From: Rosa chinensis
Taxonomy: Eukaryota > Streptophyta > Magnoliopsida > Rosales > Rosaceae
Reading direction: 5' to 3'
NCBI RefSeq assembly: GCF_002994745.2
Contig: NC_037094.1
Coordinates: 21,243,001-21,307,000 of the forward strand
Length of the DNA: 64,000 bases
Positions 23,979-36,023 of the stretch are shown here, piece after piece. A program made the translations under genes and the position numbers. Within the stretch, counting starts at the first letter, position 1; each line of letters begins with the position of its first letter. The notes beneath the pieces were generated by a model. That model did no database searches, was not told the DNA's origin, and saw only the letters and a program-made list of their open reading frames with translations.

Positions 23979-24091
23979 GGGTATTAGGGAATACCTCCTT
24001 AGAGTGTTTTAGGTAAGAAGGAATTAAAAAAACTTAATAGGGTAAGTGGAAAAAAAAAATCCCTTGAAATAGGATAAATGGACAAAAACCC

Positions 24092-24446
24092 TATATGTTT
24101 TCACAAGAAAATGTCGCGCCTCTCTTCACTATATTAATTCTTACAATGTAATTAAGTGAATTGATATAGTTGCCAATATAATTTTTATTTTTTAAAATGC
24201 AAGAGTTTCTAATAAGCTGTTAGGGTTTAGGGTTTTTTTTTTTTTTTTTGAAAGGATTAGGGTTATCTTCTTTGTTAATTAAGAAAATTCCAAAGGCCGG
24301 TTAAATTTTTGAACTTCCACAGCTACCCTCACTTAATTAAAAGTTAATTACTAAACTATTTATATCTTAAGAACACAATAGTAATTCAATAATATTAAAT
24401 TTAAAGATAATAGGTATGAGATGACAATCATCTTAACAGACTGTTT
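24092..24446. other. AT-rich spacer
   Basis: AT-rich DNA with a T-run near 24231-24250. No gene or repeat family recognised. Confidence 0.4.
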
Positions 24447-25439
24447 ATGTCACACCCCTGATTTTACACACACGAAAATCGATATATATAATCCCATAAT
24501 TATATATGCGTGAAACGTTCAGTCATCAATACCAAATACCTGGAATCTTTTTCCCTTTAACCCAAGTACATACTGATGCCCTGAACCCTCAAACTTAATA
24601 TACACTCGCTTCATAGAGTTATATATTACACAAGTTTACGAATTAAATTGCCAACAACAAAATAAAACGTAAATGCAGCTCAGAGTAACTATACAACGGA
24701 AGTCCTTATCAACGGTAAAGTCACAAAGATAGCTTCCTACCGTAAAGCTGCACAGGCGCCACCTCAGCTTCAGCCACGATTTCCCTGACCTGCAGGATTA
24801 ACCCCTACACCATTCCATTGAATAGTGCACCGGGTTGCCACACAACAAACCCGGTAAGCTTATGAAGCTCGTATGAGTAACTCAAAACCACAAAGCAAAA
24901 CACATTTCTTAAGTCACCTCAACCTAAACATGATATACACACAACTCACACCTACGTCCATCAATTCCATAATCTTTCATGTCGTGTCTACATAAGTCAA
25001 CTGGTGACTACAGCCTCATGTTTAGATTCTCAACTAGCGTCCCATTACACAATTTCAATCAAACAAGACTTCCTCAAGCAATGTTTGATGCCATTCTAAC
25101 GCCCTACGGCGAATCCCAAACCAGGCTCATTCCCTCCCCACTAGGAGCCTTTTTGTCACCAACATGACATCAAGGTGAAAAACAATGAATCACCTTCCTA
25201 TCCTCACCACAGAGCAATTCGTCAATCAATACAATCAAGGAGAAATCAAGGCAATCACATATCAAAACAAGCAAAACAATTCATAGTAACCCCTGTATAT
25301 AATTTAGTTCAGGAGGTCACATTAAGTCAAGCAATTCAAGTCAAAAGTAGTCATCGAAGTCCCACACCCTGACGTCTGTAGGTAACCCCAACCATCACAG
25401 CAGTCCTCTCGATCTTTGTTAACTTAATAACAATTCAGC

Positions 25440-25900
25440 TCCGTTACCGAGCAGTCATCACACTAATCATCGCACAGATTTCACCAATCATCACGCAGAT
25501 ATTCATCATCCAACTGATCATCACATAGATTTCAAGGATCATCACATAGATTGCAGTTGCCTAGCTGATCATCACATAGATTTTACCGGTCATCACGCAA
25601 ATAGAAATCATCCTACTAATCATCACATAGATATCGCTGGTCATCACATAGATAGCGATCATCACATAGATTCACGCAGATATCGCCAGTCATCACACAG
25701 ATAGCGATCATCACCTAGATTCATGGCTAGTCATCACACAGATATCAACCATCCTACTAATATTCCTACACAAGCTACACAGATATTTCTACACAAGCTT
25801 TACATGACAATCATCACAAAGATTCACCATACTGATGTCATCAATTCATTACACAAATATTCCTACACAAGCTTTACATGACAATCATCACAAAAATTCA
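25440..25900. repeat. Degenerate tandem array of ATCATCACATAGAT-type units
   Basis: Some fifteen or more copies of a unit around CATCACATAGAT or CATCACGCAGAT, separated by variable spacers (CCAACTG, TCGCTGG, TAGCG), fill 25450-25740. A related longer repeat, TTCCTACACAAGCTTTACATG followed by ACAATCATCACA, occurs near 25789 and 25858. It is non-coding and sits inside the LTR-like block. Confidence 0.8.
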
Positions 25901-26040
25901 CCACGAAGCCACTAATACATGAATATATATGTATATATATATCCCATAATATATATAGACACACATAGTCATCCACTCAGAAATGCCACTAATACCAACT
26001 ATAGTCGTAGTTAACCTAATAACTCCAAGACAATAGGGTA

Positions 26041-26212
26041 ATCTCGCTCATAACAAATATCGATCATACTCATAACTAATATCGATCCTGCTCATAACAA
26101 ATATCGATCTTGCTCATAACAAATATCGATCCTGCTCATAACAAATATCGATCCTGCTCATAACAAATATCGATCCTGCTCATAACAAATATCGATCCTG
26201 CTCATAACTAAT
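26041..26212. repeat. 22-bp tandem repeat, unit CTCATAACAAATATCGATCC plus TG
   Basis: About eight nearly perfect 22-base units in head-to-tail array; variants replace ACAAAT with ACTAAT or CCTG with CTTG/ATA. Each unit contains an ATCGAT palindrome. Confidence 0.92.
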
Positions 26213-27562
26213 AGATTTACTCACCAAACGATAAAGGTAATCCGTTCATTAATGAACCTTGTGAGATTACTCACCTTTGAATCCCGCTGCGTCTTCACAC
26301 GAGAACCAAAACAAGCACAATCGCCGCAATCCATTCAACAAGCATCTGAACACATAAGGTATTGATTCAGTGCACGAATCACGAAGTGATTTAAGTTCGA
26401 AACCCCCGTTTTGAACCCAATTCCCCATGAGTAATGTCAATCGAGGCAAAACCTCATCCGAGACCTCCCTAAGTCTCCAGAGTACTTCCACGATTGAGGT
26501 GTCCAAACCACAAGTCGATCGGAAGCTTGAATCCTCACGGATCAAATAAATTCACCGATATGAAATCGTAAAAATCATAACAATTTCATACGAACTCCAA
26601 AATTTGCATATTATATATCGAAACGCTCGTATCAACGAGTAGAACATATATAATACCAGAAACAGTCCCTTACATGACCGGAACACCACCGGAACGCCGC
26701 CACAGGAGGTGGCGCACCGCCGCCAGCCAAAACTCAATATTTCACAAAACTCCCAACATCAAAAAGCTTCATCTAAGCATGCTTGTGAATTCTCATAACT
26801 AGCTCGAAGTCAGAAAACAAGCATAAAGGGTTGAAAATTACCTCACAAGCCGTGAACAGTAATCCAATCTGAGTTGAACCAAGTTTTACGTGAATCGATC
26901 CAAACAACCACCAAGGATCAATCAAGGAGGCTACTCTGAGCTCCCCAAGCTCAACCTGAAGCCCCGCCGACGTCGGAACAAGGATTTCCGACCGGGTCCG
27001 AAATCCTCAAATTGCACCGCCTTGCTACACTTCCTCCACCACGAATCGCCGTAAGAGGCACAGAGACGACCGCACGAGAGAGGCGAACCGTTCTGTGCAG
27101 GTTTCAAGGTTAGAGGTCGCCGGAGATCGCCGGAAAATCGGGGTCGGATCACAGGGTTCGGGTCGGGTCGAGAGCGGGTGATGAGAGAGAACGGAGGATT
27201 TCTGATTTCCGGAAATGGTAAATGTGAAAATGGAAATAGTAAGTTTCCGAAAATGGAAACTCTTATTTATAGAACTTTCCCAAAACTTCAAACGCTCATA
27301 ACTTTCTCATACGAACTCCGATTCTCACATTCCACATGTCCACTGACTCGTATCGATGCGCTCTACAACTTTCGTGAAGGAAGTTTTTGGAGAATCCCAA
27401 CGTATAAAAAGTCAACCTTGAGCCCCCCTAAAGTCATACTTTCCGAATAGAAATTTGTCCGAAACACTTCCGCTCCATCCACGAGCCGCGAAACAGTCCA
27501 ACAACCATAAATTAGATTCCGGAAATTTCTCGGAAAATAATTACAAATTTCCGGGGTATCAT

Positions 27563-28958
27563 AGTTGTTTGAACCAAAAATGAGCATTTTGGCCTGACAA
27601 GGCGTGTCTTGGAGAAATTGAGCCAATATCAGTGGCTCAAGCTATATATTGTCGACAACCTCGAAATATATATTTAGAGGCTAAATAAAGCCTACTATGG
27701 AAGCATGAAAAGTCAACTTTAGCACATTTTCCTACTTCGGCTAGGAGAAACCGAGCTAAACAAGGAAGGAGGGGCGGCAGACTAACCAAATGAAATCGAA
27801 ATGAGCTAAAACTTTCCAGATTATATCTAGAAAGCCCAAGGATCATTTCTTATGAAGATTTACAGAGCTAGTTTTGAGTGGAAGGCCTTCAAACAATCAG
27901 TCCAATTTTCTGCAGAAGCAAAACTGGAAAACTGGACCTGTAAGAAGTCCAGCAGCGTTTTCGGCCCAACCACTATATCAAAAGCTCTGAAATTTTACCA
28001 GGATGATCTAAACTCATAGTGGAACATTTTTTATGAAGAAGTCGAAGGCTCATTCTGAAGTCTTGGTGGAGAAATAATTGAAGGAATAAAGGGGCAGAAA
28101 CTGACCAAAAACCAGCTCAACATTCATCATGTTCATGTTTCCTACCCACATGAAGAAAGCTAGATGCTTTTCTCTTTTTCCTTGAATATATTTTTCTACT
28201 ACAATCTCTTTAATAGATCATCATCACTTCCATGTTTCTGCACCTTCATGCTTTGCTTTCATTTCATCATTACTCTATCTTTTCCATATTTTACAAATCA
28301 CTTCCATACTCCACTTTCATTATTTTTCTTCCACTCATCATTTCACTCTTCTTTTTCTTCCATATATAAACACCTTCTCCTCTCATTCTCAAGGACACAT
28401 TCACAACATCAAAACATCTCTAAAATGATCTAAGTTATCTCTAGAGCAACCTCTCTAAGAGCAACTCCTCTCCTTCTCTTTCTCTTACCGGTGATCACAC
28501 TCCTAGTCCTAGTCTTCTCAGAAGCCGACTTTCAGTGCCACCAAACCCTCTGCCAACGTACTTCGGTCCTAGTCTCCTCGGGAGCCGACGGTAGTGCCGC
28601 GACCACAACGGTTACAGAACCAGCCAAGCAAGGGTAACGCCCTCGCAAACCAGCCAAGCTAAAGTCACGCTTTAGCAAGTTCTCCTCACTTCCCAGTGGT
28701 TCTCGCTCTGCTCGATCTACAACATCGAGTATCGATTGTGATTTTCAAGAAGCTCAGCAAAAGTCCTCGCCACGAGGCACAAAGAATCCCGCGATGAGGT
28801 TGGTGCTCTCCTCGTCTACAATCGCTCGACAGAAGTCAGGTCAAGGGACACCCCGACGACCGCACCTGACGGTGCTGGCACGCCCGCGCAAGAAAAGAGA
28901 CTGTTGACCAGCTGCAACAAAATTGGAGCCAAACAACAGTTTAAAACTATGTTTGTAT
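27563..28958 (+). mobile_element. Repeat-derived block with LTR-like promoter
   Basis: A clear TATA box (CATATATAAACACC, near 28362-28376) is followed by a C/T-rich leader (CTCATTCTCAAGGACACATTC...) with no open frame and by an internal repeat around AACCAGCCAAGC (28619 and 28659) and TCCTAGTCTCCTC/TCCTAGTCTTCTC. This pattern of promoter then untranslated leader is typical of plant LTRs. Boundaries and class are not established; the block is interrupted by a MULE at 28960. Confidence 0.35.
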
Positions 28959-28959
28959 A

Positions 28960-29530
28960 GGGGAAATGTCCAAATACCTTAATTTTAAGGAAATTAATCT
29001 CCCTTACAGCCTTACCCCACCAAAGTTATGGATTTCTCTATTACCCATAAGATAATTAATTTTGTTCCTTAATACCTAATTAAGTTTTTTTTTTGTGTGA
29101 CTATTTCGCCCTCAGAGATTTTTTTTTTTGGGGGCGGGTGCGAGAGTGAGGTTATCGAAAAGTTTGCCGGAACCTCATCAGAACATCGCTGGAATTTGTC
29201 AGAACCTCGCTGAATGCCTTCAGACTCTCATCGGAGCTCGTCGGTTGTCAGTGGTCACTGAAAATGTGACCGAAGGTCCATGAGGAGGTCATTGGAGATC
29301 TCATAAAAATTTTAGGATGTTTATTGACCCCAATAAGAGCTGTTATTGCCCTCAATAAAAAAAATATTATGTTTTATTGCCCCTAAATAAAAGGCAATAT
29401 AACGTTTTATTGCCCCCAATCCCATAATCTTCAATACACACAAGGGAAGAAAAAAGAGAGAGGAGTTTTTGTAAGAAAAAAAAACTTAATGGGAATAGAA
29501 GAAAATCCTAAATAATAATGATAACAAAAA
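28960..29530. mobile_element. Partial MULE of the TATTGCCCC family
   Basis: The left end GGGGAAATGTCCAAATACC and the following AATACCTAATTAAG match the left ends at 4033 and 58114. Inside, TTATTGCCC(T/C)CAATAA motifs recur at about 29341-29420. The expected right end (GTAAGTGG...CCC) is not found, so this copy is truncated. A short CCTCATCAGAACATCGCTGGA-type stretch (29165-29260) repeats the words CGGAACCTCATC/CAGAACCTCGCTG. Confidence 0.6.
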
Positions 29531-31437
29531 ATCCTATCTCCTTCTGCTTTTATTGCAAATTGATACTCCAATTATCAAACAATTTGAGTTAGTCCTCCGG
29601 CTTTGGTCGAGAGGTACTTTCAGATAAGGCAGATTTCAATCTTGGCTCCAGATAATAGAAAATATATATCTTTTCTTCGAAACTAAATTATTCCCCCATC
29701 CTGGAAATCAAATATTCAAAATAAGCGAAACCCAGCATGAACCCCTTATTCAAGACTCGCTTGGGCAAAACCAAAACAATTCCGTAAATCAAAATAAGCG
29801 CCCATGTGTTATGTGTATTTCCAACCTCATTTCATGTAGACTACTAGACTAGTAACCCTGTTATTCTTGTCGGTCAATCTCGTAATAGCTAGTCATTTGA
29901 CCAAATTAAACACTTTACTAGTGATTTAGGATAATCTAACAAGAGATAATTGATGGAGAGGTACCAAAACTAACACACAATATATACATACTTCCAATTT
30001 TGTTTGACCAATTCCGAAACCCCGTATCCCTACCGCCAGAGTGGCTTAATATCTGAAATCCATTGGTTATATATAAGCGGTTTCATTCCAGCAATAATTC
30101 AATAACTACACTTTGTGGCACACTCAATATTAGCATTTAGCTAGGAAAATTTGCGTTATAATTTCTTTGATTTACCTCATTGCATGAAACAATTCCATAT
30201 AAGGTTGAAATTTATATTAATTGCATGATATTCTTGGTCATCTGATTGATATTCCAGTGCATCATCGAATTTCGATGGTATGACCTCACACATTTAAGCT
30301 GAAATAGTCTAATAGTGTCTCTAATCGTTGCTTTGATTCTCTGTGAACTAGCTAATGATCCAGTCTCATTTGAAACTTCTACAGGCAGACCAAATTAATA
30401 GGCACAAATCGCCCGGTTCTTTAGGGTTAGTTTAAGTACTGGTGAGGAAAGACAGGGAGTTGGGTTAAGAGTATGTTATGTTGTTAGAAATTTGATTCTC
30501 CTCCAAAGGCTCCAATGTAAGAAATTAAAAAAGAAATTAACAAAGTATGGATTTGAGAATAGGAAGAAGCACCAGCCAGCTAGCTATTGCATATTTGCAT
30601 TCATGCATCCAACAAATTATCAAACATCAATTATTTCTAATCATGAGATCATTCACGTGAAGTAAAGCTCTTGAACAAGCGAGTCATGCTCAAACCTACC
30701 TCGAATGGTCTCGTGATATAAATACAAGCTGCAGGTACGTTCACTGACTCAAATTTAACACGTTTTCTTTACGAGCTGAATTCGAACAAGCTAAATTGAG
30801 CCTAACTCGATCAATAGAAACTCAAAACGTCCCGAGTTTGTTGATGATCGTAAAAATGATAGAGGACATACATCATCATGGGAGAGCTACATTCTCTCAG
30901 TCTTATTTTATACATGTCTTCTTAACAAATAAAAGTGCTACTCAATAACCTCAAAACGCACTTTTATATCCTGCTGTCAAGTATACACCATTATAAGAAG
31001 TACTTTAAGTTATCTACAAGTGCTTTTGACACTTCCAAAAGTATTTCCAAAACGTAGGTGTCTTCACCAATATTTTCTTATATCACACCACCGACAACAC
31101 ATATAAATTAAGTTACAAGGAAAATGACATAAAACCTCAAATTAATCACTAATGTAGTTTAGTGTTCATGGCCTCTGTCATATATTAATCCGTGGGAATT
31201 AACATGCTTATCTCCTAGGATTAGAATAATCCTTGGCGGTTCATAATTAATACTAATTAAACTTAATTGTCCTATCTTCATAATGCCTACATAATAAAAT
31301 CTTAACCCAAAAAAATATAGAAATGGCTGTTGGTCGGCGGCCAATTGGGCAATGACAACCCATCCATGGCTCCAACCTCTATGATTGCCGCCGGCTGAAT
31401 TGGACGTTCTTACATAGTACCTACTATTACTAAGCAC
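29531..31437. other. Intergenic region upstream of the aquaporin gene
   Basis: Mostly AT-rich with no protein domain. A possible tRNA-derived SINE head lies near 29600-29650: A-box-like TGGTCGAGAGG (29606-29616) and a B-box-like GATTTCAATCT about 20 bases on. No poly(A) or target-site duplication is visible, so this is weak. The last few hundred bases are the aquaporin promoter. Confidence 0.4.
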
Positions 31438-31446
31438 TATATATAG
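31438..31446 (+). promoter_or_regulatory. TATA box of the aquaporin gene
   Basis: TATATATAG lies about 115 bases before the ATG at 31560, with a plausible start of transcription near 31470. Confidence 0.6.
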
Positions 31447-31559
31447 AGTCCATTCTCAAAGGATGAAATGCACCTACCAAAACCTCGAGCTCTTCTAGTG
31501 TTTAAGTTGGCTTAGAGTTTAATTTGATTCATTTCCCTAGTGTTTTTCCAGTACAAACA

Positions 31560-32776
31560 ATGGTGAAGATTGCTTTTGGTAGCTTTGGTGACTCTTTCAG
31601 TGTTGGCTCCCTCAAGTCCTACCTAGCCGAGTTCATCGCCACCCTTCTTTTCGTGTTTGCTGGCGTTGGCTCTGCCCTCGCTTATGGTAAGTTCGGAATT
31701 TGGTTATAAAGAGTGGCGACGCACGGTGTAATTCAAAACAATAATAAAGTGTCGGTTGCATTTTATGTGTGCGTTACAAGAAATTCTTACATTCAATTAA
31801 GCATGATATATAACTGTATTTCTAGCTCAAAAAACCAACCTGTCACATACGTAAATACGTTTGTAACGTATCAAACATAAGACAAAAGTTGTATACAGTG
31901 GCTAAATGTAGTATCCAAGATATTACTCATGCAAAACATGTTAAATAAGAGTCATGACTCAAGAGCGTATAATTGAATTCTTTGAGAAATAAACCCTTTT
32001 GTATAATCAAATTTAATGGTTTTGATACGCATGTGTAGATAAGCTGACTACAGATGCAGCTTTAGACCCTGCCGGCCTAGTCGCGGTGGCCGTGGCCCAT
32101 GCATTTGCTCTGTTTGTGGGGGTCTCCGTCGCTGCAAACATCTCCGGTGGCCATTTGAACCCAGCTGTCACTTTCGGATTGGCTGTTGGAGGCAACATTA
32201 CCATCCTAACCGGCATTTTCTACTGGATTGCTCAACTCTTAGGCTCCATCGTCGCTTGCTTTCTCCTCAAGTTTGTCACCAGCGAGGTATAAATATTTGG
32301 TCATCAATTAGGGTAGATAGTAACTTTTGGTTCCTTTATCTTTGGCCAACTGATCTTGGTCCCCTTAATTCAACTCTAATATTCTTACTTGCCTTTTGCA
32401 GAGCGTGCCAACACATGGACTTGCCTCTGGTGTAGGAGCTATTGAAGGTGTTGTGTTTGAAATCATCATAACCTTTGGTCTGGTCTACACTGTCTATGCC
32501 ACAGCCGCAGACCCCAAGAAGGGTTCACTTGGGATCATAGCACCCATTGCAATAGGGTTCATTGTTGGTGCCAACATCCTAGCGGCCGGACCATTCAGCG
32601 GTGGATCTATGAACCCAGCTCGCTCATTTGGCCCGGCCGTTGTCAGCGGAAACTTCGCCGATAACTGGATCTACTGGGTTGGTCCATTAGTTGGTGGAGG
32701 TTTGGCTGGCCTGGTCTATGGTGACATTTTCATTGGATCCTACTCCCCAGTTCCAGTTTCTGAAGATTATGCCTAA
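31560..32776 (+). CDS. TIP2: Tonoplast intrinsic protein, TIP2 (delta-TIP) aquaporin
   Basis: A vacuolar-membrane water channel of the MIP family; TIP2 members also conduct ammonia. Three exons (31560-31686, 32039-32286, 32402-32776) join in frame to 249 residues, the normal TIP length, at intron positions typical for TIPs. Six membrane helices are apparent. The two pore signatures are [11 protein letters not shown] (NPA at 83-85) and [11 protein letters not shown] (NPA at 196-198). His63 in helix 2 and Arg199 after the second NPA fit the His-Ile-Gly-Arg selectivity filter of TIP2. The N-terminus [19 protein letters not shown] is characteristic of delta-TIPs. All key residues are intact. Assignment to subgroup 2 is strong; the exact paralogue is not determined. 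Confidence 0.95.
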
Positions 32777-34219
32777 GGGATGTGTTTCTGTTTGGAGTGT
32801 TTCTTCAAGTTTTTTGCTTTCTTGCTTTTCTTTGTTGAGCATTTGGATTGTACTGGTTAATGCCAAGAGGAAAAAAAACTTGGAGCCGTTAATAAATTGT
32901 AGATAATGAATCGGTTTTGTGAATTGTGGATCTAGCTATATGTTACACGAGTCTTATGCATGTAGAAGTAGAAGTAATTCTCACTCAACAATTTGGGTAA
33001 CAATATAGAAATCTATATGATGAATCAAAGCTTCAGAGAGGAGATTTCAAATATTTTCAACACGTGACCAAGTAGCTAGTGTTTCTGAGAACTTTTGTTC
33101 TTTGAAAGGATTTGAACATAAAATTTGAGTCTACTTATACGCATCGTTTTACTGTTGGGGTATGCACCTAATTAAAAAGCTAAGACTATGCATGTCTTGT
33201 GATAGATCTGAATTTAAATTTTTAGCTGTAAGATTTTGAAAAAGACGTCTTAATTTACAATATTCATGTACTTGATTCTTATCATTTTACTGTTAGGATA
33301 CACATCCGGTTAAAAGGCTAGCCGACTGTTTGGATGCCTCTATCTTGATAGGTCCGAATTTAACAAACATCATCATAAAATTGAGGCCACTATCATCTAC
33401 TTTTTTGATGCGATGTGCTGTGCTTTTATGAGAGGATTTAAACTAGATAGTTACTTTTAATCCTTTTTCACGTCTTTTCCTAGTTCGTGGATTGTTGATT
33501 TGGATCAATCTCTTCTGTTAGCATGTAAAGTTAGAGCTTATAATTATTAGAGGAATGTCAATGGGAATAATGGAAGGTGGAAGATGACAGGAGAACCACA
33601 TATTCCTTTTGCTTTCAGACATCTTTTTCACCATACTAGTATTGGCTTTACTTTTATATCAAAATGGCCTTGGCTAATCAAATGAGTTACAGAGTTAGTG
33701 ACTATTTTTTTTAGATTCATAATGGATAAGATGTCTCATTTGTGCTGGCGTATAATATAAAGGCACGAATTTTGCACTTTAGCTTCCTTTATTTGTATAG
33801 TTATCATTGTTTTAGTTTATTTAAGATATTTGTTGAACATATTATCTTATTTTTTGGATGCAGCTATTGTCACATTTCTAACTACTTTGTTCACCTTACA
33901 TTATCTTCACACGTTACACATATTTTTTTAATTTCATGTTTACTTTGTTCACCCATTTATAATATCCAAAATACCCTTTTTAAATAGGGTTTAATTCAAA
34001 TTCTTTTTCTATTTGACTCCATCCGCGTCTCTCTGAGTTCCGTTGCTATCAATCAATTTCATAAAGTCTTAGTCAATCAGTCTCATTGGGTTTAATGATC
34101 AATGAAAATATTAAGAATGAAGTTTAAGTATGTATTCTGTAGGAGTAATAGAAAAACTAATTGTAATTTTTAATTAGATATTGTCTTTTATTGTAATTTT
34201 ATATTATGATATTTTAATA
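32777..34219. other. Aquaporin 3' flank and AT-rich spacer with an internal repeat
   Basis: Contains the aquaporin 3' UTR (to about 32930). A diverged direct repeat is visible: TTTTACTGTTGGGGTATGCA...GATAGATCTGAATTTA (about 33150-33225) and TTTTACTGTTAGGATACACA...GATAGGTCCGAATTTA (about 33288-33363). No gene is recognised. Confidence 0.45.
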
Positions 34220-34228
34220 TTTAATAAA

Positions 34229-35475
34229 GGGCTAAATACTATTTAGTACCCTGTGGTTTGTGCCCAACATCAATTCAGTCCCTCGACTTTCAATTTCATC
34301 AAAAACACCCCTGCATTACTAGATCTCGTTTAATAGGTCTTTCCATTATCATTTCGTCAACAGCAACCGTTAACTTGCTGACATGGCATGCCACGTCAGC
34401 GACTGTGGGCCCATCTCTAAGGCAAAATTCCCAAATTGTCCATGCCTCCATTCTAACCCCTCTCTCTCTGTCGTTTGCCTTCTCACCCTCCTCACCGCAA
34501 CTACCTCGCCGGACACCGCCGCAACTTACCCCACTCGGCTGTCTCCTCCGTTGGCCTCTCCTCGCTCCACAATCTGGAATCTTTCCATCAAACTTGGTTA
34601 GCCTGGTTCGACGGGGACATGATCCTCACCAAATTCCCATCAAACCCAGTTCACCATATTCCAGTAATATTAAGCTCCAATAGAGTAAGATGAAAGAACA
34701 CAATTAACACCAAACTAACACCATGAATTAGAGAAGCTCAAACAAACAAAAAACCTAGCAAAATCCAAAAGGGTATTCCAATTCAAAACACCCACCAAGT
34801 AGAAACAAGAAACACAAATCCGGAATCGAGAATTAATCAAAGAGATCGAGTCTTTGGATACCAAAATGATCAAGTCTTTGGATCTCTCTCTCTCATACCC
34901 AATCACACTCGAGCCTGAAGACCCCCTCCCTCAAGGAGCAGCATGAGGGCTTGATCAAATTGGTTTCACCTCCGGAAATTCGCCAGAAAACTCAAACATC
35001 TTCTCATCTTTGATTCTCTGTCCCAAGTTGACAGATGGACAAGAAGGTACCATAAGCTTCTTCACCTAGCCAAGATGAAGCTACCACCACCAGTCTAGCG
35101 TCCAGCCGTGGCCGGAGTCGGAAAATATGCCAGAAAATCCAAGAAGTTTTTGGGCTTCGTCCTTCCGTCGTCGCTGCTAGTTCGGAGAAGGGAGGACGTG
35201 GCTCCTCTTCACGCAGCCGCAAGGAAGCTAACGGAGTCAGTGCGACTTTGACGGTTGTTGGAGAGTGAATCTCTCATATCTCCATCACTCCGACTCGATC
35301 CCACCATGGCCAGATTGGAGAGCTTGATCGGCATCGTCAACTGAACCCAGCGTGCGTGCACCTCCCTCAGCGATCACGGAGGCAAGGGCATGTCCCTCTG
35401 GGAAGCTCTCCCTTCAGTTGCCGTCGTCGGAGGCCAAGTTACATGACCTTTTCTAGTTTTCAATGAAATCGTGAT

Positions 35476-35567
<92 letters not shown>

Positions 35568-35826
35568 GAACAGTGAGGACTATAATAGGATTTATGGGTC
35601 AGCATGGAGGCATGGACAATTTGGAAATTTTGCCTTATAGATGGGCCCATAGGAGTTGACGTGGCATGCCATGTCAGCGAGTTAACGATTGCTGTTGACG
35701 GAATGATAACGAAATGACCTATTAAACGAGATATAGTAATACAGGGGTGTTTTTGATGAAATTAAAAGTCGAGGGACTGAATTGATGTTGGGCACAAACC
35801 ATAGGATACTAAACAGTATTTAGCCC
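34229..35826. mobile_element. MULE with long terminal inverted repeats and 9-bp target-site duplication
   Basis: The left end GGGCTAAATACTATTTAGTA is mirrored at the right by TACTAAACAGTATTTAGCCC, and the inverted similarity extends about 190 bases on each side (for example GACATGGCATGCCACGTCAG inside both arms). Flanks are identical 9-mers TTTAATAAA (34220-34228 and 35827-35835). The interior holds a GA microsatellite and moderately GC-rich sequence with no recognised domain, which could be captured DNA. No transposase is present. Confidence 0.9.
35478..35565. repeat. (GA)n microsatellite, about 44 units
   Basis: A perfect AG/GA run of about 88 bases inside the MULE; it produces a spurious Ser-Leu frame on the minus strand. 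Confidence 0.97.
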
Positions 35827-36023
35827 TTTAATAAATCAGAAATTAGTATGGTGAACAAAGTAGTTAGTATGGTAGCAATAACAGCACCCTATTTTTTTTA
35901 TGCGTGTCTTATTTTTATCTAAACAGCTTTCAAGTATTTCACCAAATACTTTGCCTTATTATTTTAAAGAGAATCCAAAGAGTATATAATTAAGTTGCAC
36001 ATATTAGCAGGGAGTGTGCATTT

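Larger units (their letters stand above)
22611..24091. mobile_element. MULE-type element of the TATTGCCCC family
   Basis: The right end (GTAAGTGG ... AGGATAAATGGACAAAAACCC) closely follows the right end of the element at 4033-5670. The left end starts GGGTCCTTGACCCATAG and continues with AGTCCACTTACAGTC. The 9-base flanks TATATGCTT (22602-22610) and TATATGTTT (24092-24100) differ at one base, consistent with an older insertion. The interior holds a 32-bp tandem repeat, a CT microsatellite (about 23847-23873) and a TAA microsatellite. A 62-codon frame at 22774-22962 in the left part could be a captured fragment, but I do not recognise it. Confidence 0.65.
24447..27562 (-). mobile_element. Candidate long LTR (possibly solo) in minus orientation
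   Basis: Read on the minus strand, the block begins TGATACCCCGGAAATTTG (from 27562) and ends with ATCAGGGGTGTGACA (at 24447), so it has TG...CA termini. A TATAAATA box lies on the minus strand at about 27262-27270, followed by a long untranslated-like stretch. The interior contains two tandem arrays. No gag-pol coding is adjacent, and the 5-base flanks (GTTTA and TAGTT) do not match, so it may be decayed, rearranged, or another class of repeat. Confidence 0.45.

Noticed and set aside
25440..26212. CRISPR-like regular repeats
   Set aside because: The repeats are contiguous or irregularly spaced without unique spacers of constant length, and the DNA is plant nuclear. They are ordinary tandem repeats in a repeat block.
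24447..27562. Firm call of a solo LTR with target duplication
   Set aside because: The 5-base flanks GTTTA and TAGTT do not match, and no primer-binding site or polypurine tract borders the block; kept only as a candidate.
35453..35650. Ser-Leu repeat frame on the minus strand
   Set aside because: Produced by the 88-base GA microsatellite inside a MULE.
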